Shown piece after piece: positions 8,466-17,233 of a DNA stretch of 64,000 bases; position 1 is the first letter of the stretch; the number at the start of each line of letters is the position of its first letter. Location: the NCBI GenBank assembly GCA_037140475.1, contig JBAXEJ010000006.1, forward strand, positions 1-64,000. The letters run 5' to 3'. A model generated the notes under the pieces. It saw only the letters and a list, made by a program, of their open reading frames with translations, was not told the origin of the DNA and ran no database searches. The DNA is from PALSA-1006 sp037140475. GTDB lineage: Bacteria; Pseudomonadota; Gammaproteobacteria; Burkholderiales; Gallionellaceae. Position numbers and translations under genes: made by a program.

Positions 8466-9170
8466 TCACAGCTTTAGGTCTGCTGCTGCGTAAAATTTAG
8501 GCAAGTCACTCAAATCATCAAACACGGCGGCAGCCCCCGAAAAGTCCTGCTTGCAGGTGTAAGGATTGATCGTCACGTAAGTTTTAATCCCCGCAGCCAA
8601 GGCAGAGCGCAAGCCATTATTCGAATCTTCGAGCGCAATACAATCTGCAGCGTTCAATTTTAATTCACGCAATACCCAATCATAAATATCAGGCGCTGGT
8701 TTTTTATTAGGAACAATATCTCCACAGCCATTCGCAGAAAAATATTTCTCCCAATCTTTACCTAAACCAACTTCAAGTAAGGCCGAAACATTTTCAGGTG
8801 TAGTCGTTGTTGCAATCGCAAGCGTGATCCCGGCACGATGCGCATCGACAATAAGTTGTTTTACGCCAGAGCGCAGAGGAATTAAGCCGTTACGCAACAT
8901 ACCGGTGTAATGCGCGGTTTTAACCACGTGCAAATTTTTTACAAAACCATCGTAGTCGGCTGGCTTTTCAAAACCAGTCAAAAAGCTCTCCACAAAATAC
9001 TTGATGCGCTCCTTGCCGCCCGTCACTTTGAGCAATTTGTCGTACAACGCAACATCCCAGTTCCAATCAAGCTGATTTTCAGAGAATGCTTTATTGAACG
9101 CGATACGATGCGCATCTTCGGTATCGGCTAGCGTGCCGTCCACATCAAAAATAATTGCTTTAACTGTCAT
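8466..9170 (-). CDS. HAD-superfamily phosphatase, CbbY-like
   Basis: A 234-residue haloacid-dehalogenase phosphatase. Motif I is FDVDGTLADTEDAHR, whose T-E/D-x-x-H-R-x-A-F pattern is typical of CbbY. The cap domain, motif II (IATTTT), the Lys in PNKKPAPDIY and motif IV (ALEDSNNGLRSALAAG) are all present. CbbY removes the inhibitor xylulose-1,5-bisphosphate in Calvin-cycle organisms, but related enzymes act on other sugar phosphates. No Rubisco gene is in the window, so the substrate is not certain. It is downstream of ffh with an 18-base gap. Confidence 0.75.
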   Translation of the reverse strand: MTVKAIIFDVDGTLADTEDAHRIAFNKAFSENQLDWNWDVALYDKLLKVTGGKERIKYFVESFLTGFEKPADYDGFVKNLHVVKTAHYTGMLRNGLIPLRSGVKQLIVDAHRAGITLAIATTTTPENVSALLEVGLGKDWEKYFSANGCGDIVPNKKPAPDIYDWVLRELKLNAADCIALEDSNNGLRSALAAGIKTYVTINPYTCKQDFSGAAAVFDDLSDLPKFYAAADLKL

Positions 9171-9188
9171 GATTCGTTCCTTTTTTAA

Positions 9189-10541
9189 CTATTTCATTCC
9201 CGGCAGCATGCCTTTCATACCGCGCATCATTTTAGCCATTCCACCTTTTGCACTAAACATCTTCATCATCTTTTGCGTTTGCTCAAACTGATTAAGCAAC
9301 TGATTTACATGCATGACCTGCACGCCTGCGCCAGTCGCAATGCGCCGCTTGCGTGATGCTTTAATTAACTCGGGATGGCTGCGCTCGAATGGCGTCATCG
9401 AATTAATAATACCTTCCGTGCGATTGAATTGGCGATCATCCAATTTTGCTCCGGCTGCCGCTTGTGAAAGTTGCGCAGGTAACTTATCCATCATTGAACT
9501 CAACCCGCCCATTTTTTTCATTTGCACAATTTGCATCTTGAAATCATTGAGATCAAAGCCTTTACCGCTTTGCATCTTTTTCGCGAGCTTTTCCGCCTCA
9601 ACATGATCAACGCCGCGCTGCGCTTCTTCCAACAAGGACAACACATCGCCCATGCCCAACACGCGCTGCGCCATACGATCAGGATGGAATGCTTCCAAGC
9701 CGGTCATCTTTTCACTCACGCCGACGAATTTGATCGGCTTGCCCGTAACATGGCGCACCGATAGCGCCGCACCACCGCGCGCATCACCATCCATCTTAGT
9801 GAGGATTACACCCGTCAGCGGTAACGCATCACCAAACGCCTTAGCAGTGTTCACGGCATCTTGGCCGGTCATCGCATCCACCACGAACAGGGTTTCAATC
9901 GGCTTTAATGCTGCGTGCAGATTTTTTATTTCATCCATCATCGCGGCATCCACCGCCAAGCGCCCAGCGGTGTCCACAATCAACACATCGTGATGATGCT
10001 TACGCGCAAAATCATGCGCCGCGAGTGCAATATCTTGCGGTTTTTGCGAAATATCCGAAGGGAAAAAATCAATATCGAGTTGCTGTGCCAAGGTGCGTAA
10101 TTGCTCAATCGCCGCAGGACGATAAACGTCGCAACTCACTAGCAACACTTTCTTCTTATTTTGCTCACGCAACAACTTCGCGAGCTTACCGCAGGTGGTA
10201 GTTTTACCTGCTCCCTGTAGGCCTGCCATTAAAATTACCGCCGGGGGCACAGTGGCTAAATTAAGCGCATCGTTATGTTCACCCATCAGCTTGGTCAGCT
10301 CGCGATTCACAACACCGATCAAAGCCTGCCCCGGACTCAAGCTACCGATCACTTCTTGCCCTAGCGCGGCTTGCTTTACCTGTGCTGTAAATTCTTTGAC
10401 CACAGGCAACGCCACGTCCGCCTCAAGCAACGCAAGACGCACTTCGCGCAACGCATCCTGAATATTATCTTCAGTGAGCCGCGCTTGCCCGCGTAGATTT
10501 TTAACGATGCCCGAAAGGCGCTGTGTAAGGTTGTCTAGCAT
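9189..10541 (-). CDS. ffh: Signal recognition particle protein Ffh
   Basis: SRP54 GTPase that targets inner-membrane proteins co-translationally, 450 residues. I chose ATG 10541 (MLDNLTQRLS...), the conserved family start; the frame extends 33 codons further upstream without homology. The N domain is followed by G-domain motifs GLQGAGKTTT (P-loop), DTAGR and TKMDGDARGG. The Met-rich M domain, ending in a K/M/G-rich tail, binds 4.5S RNA and signal peptides. No ffs gene was seen nearby. It is divergent from the ccsA-like gene. Confidence 0.95.
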   Translation of the reverse strand: MLDNLTQRLSGIVKNLRGQARLTEDNIQDALREVRLALLEADVALPVVKEFTAQVKQAALGQEVIGSLSPGQALIGVVNRELTKLMGEHNDALNLATVPPAVILMAGLQGAGKTTTCGKLAKLLREQNKKKVLLVSCDVYRPAAIEQLRTLAQQLDIDFFPSDISQKPQDIALAAHDFARKHHHDVLIVDTAGRLAVDAAMMDEIKNLHAALKPIETLFVVDAMTGQDAVNTAKAFGDALPLTGVILTKMDGDARGGAALSVRHVTGKPIKFVGVSEKMTGLEAFHPDRMAQRVLGMGDVLSLLEEAQRGVDHVEAEKLAKKMQSGKGFDLNDFKMQIVQMKKMGGLSSMMDKLPAQLSQAAAGAKLDDRQFNRTEGIINSMTPFERSHPELIKASRKRRIATGAGVQVMHVNQLLNQFEQTQKMMKMFSAKGGMAKMMRGMKGMLPGMK

Positions 10542-10614
10542 GATATTGGGTTCCTGCCTTGATGCAGAATGAGTTAGTGTAGAATTCGCCAAGTCTAAAA
10601 CATCTGCCCGCATC

Positions 10615-11427
10615 ATGTCGAACTTAGTGCTCACACTCATTACTTTTATTGCTTATAGCGCACTCGCCTTTTTCTTTTGGCGCGCGCAAGTTGCAGGCAA
10701 TGCAGAAAAGCTGAATCGCGGAAATCTAGGACATGCCGTCGGGATACCGCTTGCGTTTCACGCTTGGCTACTTTACGAAAACTTATTTGTCGGCGGCAGC
10801 CTCAACCTTAGCTTGGTGTACACCCTCTCATTAATTTTATGGCTCACCTTGCTGGTGTATTGGATCGGTCGCTTTTTCTATCCACTGTCATGCTTGCTCA
10901 CCTTGGTATTGCCCTTGGCCGCATTCGGCGTTGCTCTGCCAAGCTTATTTCCAGCTGTGCACAAACTTGCCGAACCGACCTCGTGGATGTTTGATGCTCA
11001 TGTGCTGGTCGCCATGCTGGCCTACAGCCTATTCACCATTGCGGCTTTGCACGCAGGCCTAATGTCACTTGTTGAGCGGCGCTTGCACCGCGCAACAATG
11101 CCAAAAATCTTGATTAGCCTTCCGCCATTGCTGACGATGGAAACCCTGTTATTCCGCATCATCGCAATCGGAATGGCACTCTTAACCCTCACCCTAGCTT
11201 CTGGCATTTTATTTTCAGAGCAAATATTTGGCAAACCTTGGCAATTCAATCACAAAGTTTTATTTGGCTTTATTTCTTGGGGCATCTTTGGGGTATTACT
11301 ACTGGGACACTCGCTGCAAGGATGGCGTGGTCGTACCGCAGTGCGTTGGACACTCAGCGGCTTTGGCTTCTTGATTCTGGCTTATCTCGGCACAAAGTTT
11401 GTGCTGGAAGTCATCCTGCATCGTTAA
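10615..11427 (+). CDS. CcsA/YpjD-like cytochrome c assembly membrane protein
   Basis: A 270-residue integral membrane protein with about eight hydrophobic spans and the general layout of the cytochrome c assembly (CcmC/CcsA) superfamily. His residues in FHAWLLYE, FDAHVLVAM and FNHKVLFGF are plausible haem or quinone contacts. This short form is the YpjD/CorE type commonly found beside ffh in beta- and gammaproteobacteria, as here. The precise role of that subfamily is not settled, and a role in c-type cytochrome maturation is only implied by the domain. It is convergent with radC, with a 1-base gap. Confidence 0.75.
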   Translation: MSNLVLTLITFIAYSALAFFFWRAQVAGNAEKLNRGNLGHAVGIPLAFHAWLLYENLFVGGSLNLSLVYTLSLILWLTLLVYWIGRFFYPLSCLLTLVLPLAAFGVALPSLFPAVHKLAEPTSWMFDAHVLVAMLAYSLFTIAALHAGLMSLVERRLHRATMPKILISLPPLLTMETLLFRIIAIGMALLTLTLASGILFSEQIFGKPWQFNHKVLFGFISWGIFGVLLLGHSLQGWRGRTAVRWTLSGFGFLILAYLGTKFVLEVILHR

Positions 11428-11428
11428 G

Positions 11429-12103
11429 CTACAGCATCCCCTTCTCCGCGAACGACAAACAACCTGCACCTGCCACAATAAAGTGGTCTAACACTCGCAC
11501 GTCCACCAACTGTAAGGCTTGCTTCAAGGCATCGGTTAGCAAACGATCTGACTGACTGGGTTCAGCCACACCACTCGGATGGTTATGCGCAAAGATCACG
11601 GCCGCACAATTCAAAGCTAGTGCACGCTTAACAACTTCGCGCGGATAAACACTGGTTTGTGTGAGCGTGCCATGAAACATTTCTTCCGCTGCAATAACAC
11701 GATGTTGCGCATCCAAAAAAATCCCCATGAACACTTCTTGCTCACGGCCACGAAGTAGCAATTGCAAATAATCGCGTACCGCTGTCGGAGAGTTCAGCGC
11801 ATCTCCGTTACTCATTTCCTCTTTCAACGCACGTCGCGACATTTCCAGGACCGCTTGCAACTGCACAAACTTCGCCTGCCCCATGCCATGCGTTTCACAA
11901 AACGCCTCTTCACTTGCGGCAAAGAGTTGCGTCAAATTACCGAAGCGAGTGAGTAATTCACGGGCCAGATCGACCGCACTTTTACCCACCACACCTGTAC
12001 GCAAAAAAATCGCCAGCAACTCGGCATCAGAAAGTGCTGCTGCCCCGCGCTGCAATAATTTTTCTCTGGGGCGCTCCCCTTGTGGCCAATCCGTAATCGC
12101 CAT
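11429..12103 (-). CDS. radC: RadC-family JAB/MPN-domain protein
   Basis: A 224-residue protein with an N-terminal helix-hairpin-helix-like region (RPREKLLQRGAAALSDAELLAIFLRTG) and a C-terminal JAMM metalloprotease fold whose HNHPSG...SQSD motif is intact. The start at 12103 (MAITDWPQGERP) matches the family; the frame is open for 65 further codons upstream, but these overlap coaBC. The old DNA-repair assignment of RadC is doubtful, so the function is unknown. It is divergent from coaBC with 33 bases between starts. Confidence 0.85.
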   Translation of the reverse strand: MAITDWPQGERPREKLLQRGAAALSDAELLAIFLRTGVVGKSAVDLARELLTRFGNLTQLFAASEEAFCETHGMGQAKFVQLQAVLEMSRRALKEEMSNGDALNSPTAVRDYLQLLLRGREQEVFMGIFLDAQHRVIAAEEMFHGTLTQTSVYPREVVKRALALNCAAVIFAHNHPSGVAEPSQSDRLLTDALKQALQLVDVRVLDHFIVAGAGCLSFAEKGML

Positions 12104-12136
12104 CGCGTTCACTTTCTTGTTAAGATGCGCGGCATT

Positions 12137-13342
12137 ATGGAACAAGCAAAACAAAAGCGCATCGTACTCGGCATCACCGGCGGCATTGCAGCCTACAAGG
12201 CAGCGGAGTTGGCGCGCCTGCTCATTAAACAAGGCATTGAAGTACGAGTAGTGATGACCGAAGCGGCAACACACTTCATTACCCCTGCCACCATGCAAGC
12301 GCTCAGCGGGAACCCCGTATTAATTGACCAGTGGCAGGACGACAACGGCATGGCCCACATTCAATCGAGCCGTGTTGCTGACGCCATTGTGATTGCACCC
12401 GCTACGGCTGATTTTATTGCCAAGCTAGCCAATGGCTTGGCCGACGACTTGCTCTCTACGTTATGTTTGGCTCGTAATTGCCCGTTGCTTGTTTCTCCGG
12501 CGATGAACAAGCAAATGTGGTCAAACGCGGCGACTCAACGCAACGTTGCACGACTCACAGCAGATGGCGTAAAAATGCTTGGCCCAGTCAGCGGAATTCA
12601 AGCCTGTGGCGAAGAAGGCATGGGGCGTATGCTGGAAGCAGAGGAGTTGGCGCGAGACATTCTTGCAATGCTTAATATCACGAGCGCCACTAATGAATTG
12701 AACGGGGCAAACATCCTCATCACCGCCGGCCCTACTTATGAAGCCATTGACGCAGTTCGCGGCATCACCAATCGCAGTAGCGGCAAGATGGGCTACGCCA
12801 TCGCACAAGCCGCATTAGACATGGGTGCGAAGGTAACTCTGGTTTCTGGCCCAACTGCGCTCACCCCACCCCAGGCAGCACAAACAATACAGGTTTCTAG
12901 CGCCGCCGAGATGTTTGATGCCGTACAAAAAAATGTCACGGCTGCCGATATTTTCATTAGCGTGGCTGCCGTTGCCGACTATCGCGTAGCACAACCCAGC
13001 GAACACAAGCTCAAAAAAAATGGCGAAAACATAACATTGGAGCTTGTCCCCAATCCCGATATTTTGGCGCACGTGGCGGCACTTCCTAATGCACCTTTCT
13101 GCGTGGGCTTTGCTGCTGAGAGTGAAAATTTGCGCGAATACGCCAAACAAAAACGCCAAGCAAAAAAAATACCCTTGCTTGCCGCCAATCTGGCACAGCA
13201 GGCCATTGGCGCAGACGATAACGAAATTATTTTGTTCGATGATGAGGGTGAGCATCATTTGCCTCGCACCGACAAACTCACACTAGCACGCGCGTTGCTC
13301 TCTCATGCCGCAACCCTTTACCGGAAAGGAAAGTTGAAATGA
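12137..13342 (+). CDS. coaBC: Bifunctional phosphopantothenoylcysteine decarboxylase/synthetase
   Basis: Two coenzyme A biosynthesis steps in one 401-residue protein. The N-terminal flavin decarboxylase (CoaC) has GITGGIAAYKA, the PAMNKQMW motif and GIQACGEEGMGRM. The C-terminal CTP-dependent synthetase (CoaB) begins near residue 195 with ILITAGPTYEAIDAVRGITN and SSGKMGYA. ATG 12137 is the family start; the open frame reaches back to 12080. The stop overlaps the dut start by four bases. The radC/coaBC/dut arrangement is common in proteobacteria. Confidence 0.94.
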   Translation: MEQAKQKRIVLGITGGIAAYKAAELARLLIKQGIEVRVVMTEAATHFITPATMQALSGNPVLIDQWQDDNGMAHIQSSRVADAIVIAPATADFIAKLANGLADDLLSTLCLARNCPLLVSPAMNKQMWSNAATQRNVARLTADGVKMLGPVSGIQACGEEGMGRMLEAEELARDILAMLNITSATNELNGANILITAGPTYEAIDAVRGITNRSSGKMGYAIAQAALDMGAKVTLVSGPTALTPPQAAQTIQVSSAAEMFDAVQKNVTAADIFISVAAVADYRVAQPSEHKLKKNGENITLELVPNPDILAHVAALPNAPFCVGFAAESENLREYAKQKRQAKKIPLLAANLAQQAIGADDNEIILFDDEGEHHLPRTDKLTLARALLSHAATLYRKGKLK

Positions 13343-13788
13343 AAAAAGTAGATGTCAAAATACTCGACAAGCGTTTACACGAACAACTGCCCAGCTACGG
13401 CACACCGGGGTCTGCGGGCATTGATCTGCGTGCCTGTATTGATCACAACATGATTATTCAACCTGGGCAATGCGAACTGATCCCTAGCGGCATCGCTATC
13501 CACTTGGCAGACCCGAAGTATGCAGCGATGATTTTGCCTCGCTCAGGTCTAGGCCATAAACACGGCATCGTATTGGGTAATTTGGTGGGACTGATCGACT
13601 CAGACTATCAAGGACAGATTTTTGTTTCTCTGTGGAACAGAGGCCATCATCCTTTTACCTTAATGCCGCTCGAGCGAATGGCGCAGCTGGTCGTCGTGCC
13701 AATCGCGCAAGTAGAATTTAATGTCGTGGAAGAGTTTCCGCTGAGTCAACGAGGCACTGGCGGCTTTGGTAGCACTGGCAAACACTAA
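13339..13788 (+). CDS. dut: Deoxyuridine 5'-triphosphate nucleotidohydrolase
   Basis: Trimeric dUTPase that hydrolyses dUTP to dUMP, keeping uracil out of DNA and supplying dTMP synthesis; 149 residues, the usual size. The five motifs are visible: GSAGIDLRA, PRSGLGHKHGI, GNLVGLIDSDYQG, ERMAQLVVVP and the C-terminal arm RGTGGFGSTGKH. The ATGA overlap with coaBC implies coupled translation. An intrinsic terminator follows. Confidence 0.95.
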   Translation: MKKVDVKILDKRLHEQLPSYGTPGSAGIDLRACIDHNMIIQPGQCELIPSGIAIHLADPKYAAMILPRSGLGHKHGIVLGNLVGLIDSDYQGQIFVSLWNRGHHPFTLMPLERMAQLVVVPIAQVEFNVVEEFPLSQRGTGGFGSTGKH

Positions 13789-13806
13789 ACGAGGTAATCC
13801 ACACAC

Positions 13807-13832
13807 AAAAGCCCGCGAATGCGGGCTTTTTT
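13807..13832 (+). terminator. Intrinsic terminator after dut
   Basis: A stem GCCCGC/GCGGGC with loop GAAT, extended by flanking A/T pairs, is followed by six T. It separates dut from the convergent PEGA gene. Confidence 0.85.
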
Positions 13833-13853
13833 AATTGATCGAGAATTTGTCGA

Positions 13854-14819
13854 TTAACGCTCTAACACCATTTCCAATTCTGTCGTATCGCCTTTACGTA
13901 CAGATATTTTTTCAACTGCCACTTTATAGCCGTCGAGCTTTACGCTAATTTCATGAATTCCGACATCCACTTCAGTGTGCAACGGAGACATGCCGAAATA
14001 AACGCCATCCAAATAGATCTTCGCCCTGCTTGGTTTGGTATTCAGCACCAGCGTTCCATTCGTCACACCGCTGGCTACAGGTGCAATCACTACGGGCTGG
14101 TTAGCGGAAGATGACTGCAACACAGTCACCCCTGCAATCGCTTTAGTGCCAGGCGTCATATTGAATAGCTCAGGACGTAATGCGATCAAGCTTGAGGAAA
14201 TCGCATCCACTGTTTTTTGAATCACAATCTTCACTTCACGGCGCAAATGCGCTGCAATATCACCTTTGTTATTGCCTGAAACTCCGGCAAAGCGCTCATT
14301 CTTTTCCGAAACCACGCCAGACCAAATAACCTTACCTGTTGCGACTTCTTTGATCGTTGTTTCAATCAAAATATTGACTTCATCCTTGGCCTTTACGTTA
14401 TAAGCAAACTCCTTAACAACGCCACTAATCTCATATAACGCGCCATCCTGAACAATGTTGAAGCCCGCATCATCAAAGACTTTTGTGAGTGACTCAGTAA
14501 AAAACTGCGTCAACTCACGATCAATCAACAATTCTTTTCCCCATATTCCCGATATGCGTTGGTTGGTAATACCAATTTTTTTCGGCAACATGTCTTTGCG
14601 CGCATCTACATAGCCCGCAATACGAATAGTTGCTGCATTTCTCACCACAGGAGCAGGCGCTGTGACGGCCACCTTCGCGTTCGATTTTTTAGCGGGCGTT
14701 TCGGCGAGACTAATCGTATCGTCAGACTTAAACCATTCCGCATGCAAATTGACACTAAAAAAACCCAGTGCCCCAATCAATAGTGACACTGTAAGAGTGC
14801 GCGAAAAAATTTGCTGCAT
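13854..14819 (-). CDS. Secreted PEGA-domain protein
   Basis: A 321-residue exported protein. The N-terminal signal peptide ends at about L-H-A, residue 27. A middle domain (about residues 65-215) resembles periplasmic YajG/lipoprotein-like folds (ELTQFFTESLTKVFDDAGF..., GKVIWSGVVSEKNERFAG). A C-terminal PEGA domain (about 245-320) has the signature KPSRAKIYLDGVYFGMSPL. PEGA domains are thought to act at the cell surface or in the periplasm. It stands alone between dut and rppH. I cannot name the substrate or partner. Confidence 0.7.
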   Translation of the reverse strand: MQQIFSRTLTVSLLIGALGFFSVNLHAEWFKSDDTISLAETPAKKSNAKVAVTAPAPVVRNAATIRIAGYVDARKDMLPKKIGITNQRISGIWGKELLIDRELTQFFTESLTKVFDDAGFNIVQDGALYEISGVVKEFAYNVKAKDEVNILIETTIKEVATGKVIWSGVVSEKNERFAGVSGNNKGDIAAHLRREVKIVIQKTVDAISSSLIALRPELFNMTPGTKAIAGVTVLQSSSANQPVVIAPVASGVTNGTLVLNTKPSRAKIYLDGVYFGMSPLHTEVDVGIHEISVKLDGYKVAVEKISVRKGDTTELEMVLER

Positions 14820-14870
14820 ATCGTTTTGGCCTTTTAATGAAATAAAGCAGCACGAACATCGCGCTGCTTG

Positions 14871-15410
14871 CTATCTTTCTGCAACTTGCATTTTTTCAGC
14901 AAGACGAAAATTCTCGCCCCGCACTTGTCCACTTCTAACTGCGGGCAAAAAACGCACCAACTCATTCAGGGCAAGTGTATAGACCTCGCGCTTAAAGTTG
15001 ATCACACTTTCCATCTCAACCCAATAGTCATTCCAGCGCCAAGCATCAAACTCAGGGTGACCGGATGCTCTTAATGACACATCACAATCACGCCCTGTTA
15101 ATCTAAGCAAAAACCAAATTTGCTTCTGTCCTTTGTAACTACCACGAGATTCTCGCTTCACCCAACTTTGCGGCACCTCATAACGCATCCAATCACGGGT
15201 TCGTCCCAAAATCTCCACATGGCAATTGTGCAAACCCACTTCTTCATGCAACTCCCGATACATTGCCTGCTCAGGAGTTTCGCCATGTTGTATGCCACCC
15301 TGCGGAAATTGCCACGCATCTTGGCGGATACGTTTACCCCAAAAGACCTGATTTTTTGCGTTCGTTAAAATGATGCCTACATTTGGGCGATAGCCATCAC
15401 GGTCTATCAT
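14871..15410 (-). CDS. rppH: RNA pyrophosphohydrolase
   Basis: Nudix enzyme that removes 5' pyrophosphate from mRNA to trigger decay, 179 residues. The Nudix box is intact: GGIQHGETPEQAMYRELHEE, then VGL. I chose ATG 15410 (MIDRDGYRPNVGI), which has GGGG about 7 bases upstream and matches the family N-terminus; the frame extends 15 codons further to 15455 without a ribosome binding site. It is divergent from proS, a neighbourhood common in betaproteobacteria. Confidence 0.92.
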   Translation of the reverse strand: MIDRDGYRPNVGIILTNAKNQVFWGKRIRQDAWQFPQGGIQHGETPEQAMYRELHEEVGLHNCHVEILGRTRDWMRYEVPQSWVKRESRGSYKGQKQIWFLLRLTGRDCDVSLRASGHPEFDAWRWNDYWVEMESVINFKREVYTLALNELVRFLPAVRSGQVRGENFRLAEKMQVAER

Positions 15411-15532
15411 AATTCGCCCCACACATTTATTTTTAGATGGAACGGATTGTTCCATATTTCGCGCACTCAGGAAAGAACAAAGTCACTTACGGTAGAATGC
15501 GCGCTCGTTATTTTTAACTTTTGGAATTCGCC

Positions 15533-17233
15533 ATGCGTGTCTCACAATTTTTCATCTCCACTTTAAAAGAAGCGCCTTCCGAAGCTGAATTACCTAGCCA
15601 TCGCCTGATGGTGCGCGCCGGTTACATCCGTAAGCTTGCTAGTGGCTTATATACCTGGATGCCGCTTGGCTTGCGCGTGTTGCGCAAAGTTGAAGCGATT
15701 GTGCGTGAGGAGATGAATAAAAGTGGCGGCATTGAATTGCTGATGCCTGCCGTGCAACCCGCCGAACTTTGGCAAGAGACAGGGCGCTGGGAAGTGTTCG
15801 GCCCACAAATGTTAAAAATAACTGACCGCCACGATAACCTTTTTTGTTTTGGCCCAACACACGAAGAGGTCATCACCGACATCGCGCGTCGTGAAATTAA
15901 AAGCTACCGTCAATTGCCGCTAAACTTTTATCAGATTCAAACTAAGTTTCGCGATGAAGTGCGCCCCCGTTTTGGCGTGATGCGTGCCCGTGAGTTTTTG
16001 ATGAAGGATGCCTACTCATTCCACAGCAACTTTGACAGCCTAGAGCAAACTTATCGTGTGATGTACGCCACTTACGCTCGTATCTTCACTCGCCTCGGCT
16101 TGCAGTTCCGTGCAGTTGCGGCCGATACCGGTGCGATTGGTGGTAGCGGCTCGCACGAGTTCCATGTGCTTGCTGATTCTGGTGAAGATGCACTCGCCTT
16201 CTGCCCTGACTCTGATTACGCCGCGAACGTTGAGTTAGCCGAAGCCATTGCGCCTGCCGCTGCACGCAGTACCGCCACACAGGCAATGCAAAAAGTAATC
16301 ACGCCAGGCCAAAAAACCATTGAAGAAGTCGCTGCATTTTTTGACACCGCCGCAACAAATGTCGTTAAGGCCATTGCAGTGATGAACCACGAAGGCGAGT
16401 TTGTATTGCTCCTGCTGCGCGGTGATCATCAGCTCAATGAAATCAAAGCCAGTAAAGTCATTGGCGAATTCCGTTTTGCCAGCGAAGATGAAGTGCATCG
16501 CAATATGAATTGCCGCACCGGCTACATTGGCCCCGTGAGTAGCAACGTGCGCATCGTCGTGGATCGCGCTGTGGCGGCAATGAGCGACTTCATTTGCGGC
16601 GCAAACGAGGACGGCTTCCACTTTAGCGGCGTCAACTTTGGCCGCGACTTGCCACTAGACGAAACCAACGTGCACGATCTACGCAACGTCGTGTCAGGTG
16701 ACGTTTCACCTGATGGCAAAGGCACGCTCGAATTGTGCCGCGGCATTGAAGTCGGCCACATCTTCCAGCTACGCACCAAATACTCCGAAGCACTACAAGC
16801 CACCTTTTTAGACGAAAACGGCAAAACCCAAGTCATGGAAATGGGCTGCTACGGTATTGGTGTATCGCGCATTGTTGCGGCTGCCATTGAGCAAAATTTT
16901 GATGAGCGAGGCATTACCTTACCTGTTGGCATGGCACCCTTCCAAGTCGCCATTGCCCCCATTGGCATGAAGAAGAGCGAAGCAGTGCGTGCCGCCGCCG
17001 AACAGCTTTATGCCGAACTCACTGCTGCCGGCATCGAAGTGTTAATGGATGATCGTGACGAGCGCCCAGGCGTAATGTTTGCCGACCTAGAGTTAATCGG
17101 GATTCCGCATCGTGTCGTGATCGGTGATCGCGGCTTGAAAGAAGGCAATGTCGAGTATCAAGGCCGTCGTGATTCCGCTGCTCAGCCGATACCCTTGCAA
17201 GATGTGGCGAAGCTCGTACAATCGAAACTATGA
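15533..17233 (+). CDS. proS: Prolyl-tRNA synthetase, bacterial type with editing domain
   Basis: Class II aminoacyl-tRNA synthetase, 566 residues. Motif 1 (GLYTWMPLGLRVLRKVEAIVREEM), motif 2 (FRDEVRPRFGVMRAREFLMKDAYSF) and motif 3 (MGCYGIGVSRIVAA) are present. The INS/YbaK editing insertion lies at about residues 240-400 and the anticodon-binding domain from about 465. The start ATG 15533 (MRVSQFF) is preferred over the upstream in-frame codon at 15521. The stop overlaps the following lytic transglycosylase start by four bases. Confidence 0.95.
   Translation: MRVSQFFISTLKEAPSEAELPSHRLMVRAGYIRKLASGLYTWMPLGLRVLRKVEAIVREEMNKSGGIELLMPAVQPAELWQETGRWEVFGPQMLKITDRHDNLFCFGPTHEEVITDIARREIKSYRQLPLNFYQIQTKFRDEVRPRFGVMRAREFLMKDAYSFHSNFDSLEQTYRVMYATYARIFTRLGLQFRAVAADTGAIGGSGSHEFHVLADSGEDALAFCPDSDYAANVELAEAIAPAAARSTATQAMQKVITPGQKTIEEVAAFFDTAATNVVKAIAVMNHEGEFVLLLLRGDHQLNEIKASKVIGEFRFASEDEVHRNMNCRTGYIGPVSSNVRIVVDRAVAAMSDFICGANEDGFHFSGVNFGRDLPLDETNVHDLRNVVSGDVSPDGKGTLELCRGIEVGHIFQLRTKYSEALQATFLDENGKTQVMEMGCYGIGVSRIVAAAIEQNFDERGITLPVGMAPFQVAIAPIGMKKSEAVRAAAEQLYAELTAAGIEVLMDDRDERPGVMFADLELIGIPHRVVIGDRGLKEGNVEYQGRRDSAAQPIPLQDVAKLVQSKL

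Noticed and set aside
12815..13258. 147-codon minus-strand frame opposite coaBC
   Set aside because: Antisense shadow of a confident gene; its composition (Cys, Phe and Ile runs) reflects the complementary strand.
16235..16621. 128-codon minus-strand frame opposite proS
   Set aside because: Contained in the proS editing domain on the other strand; no start signal.
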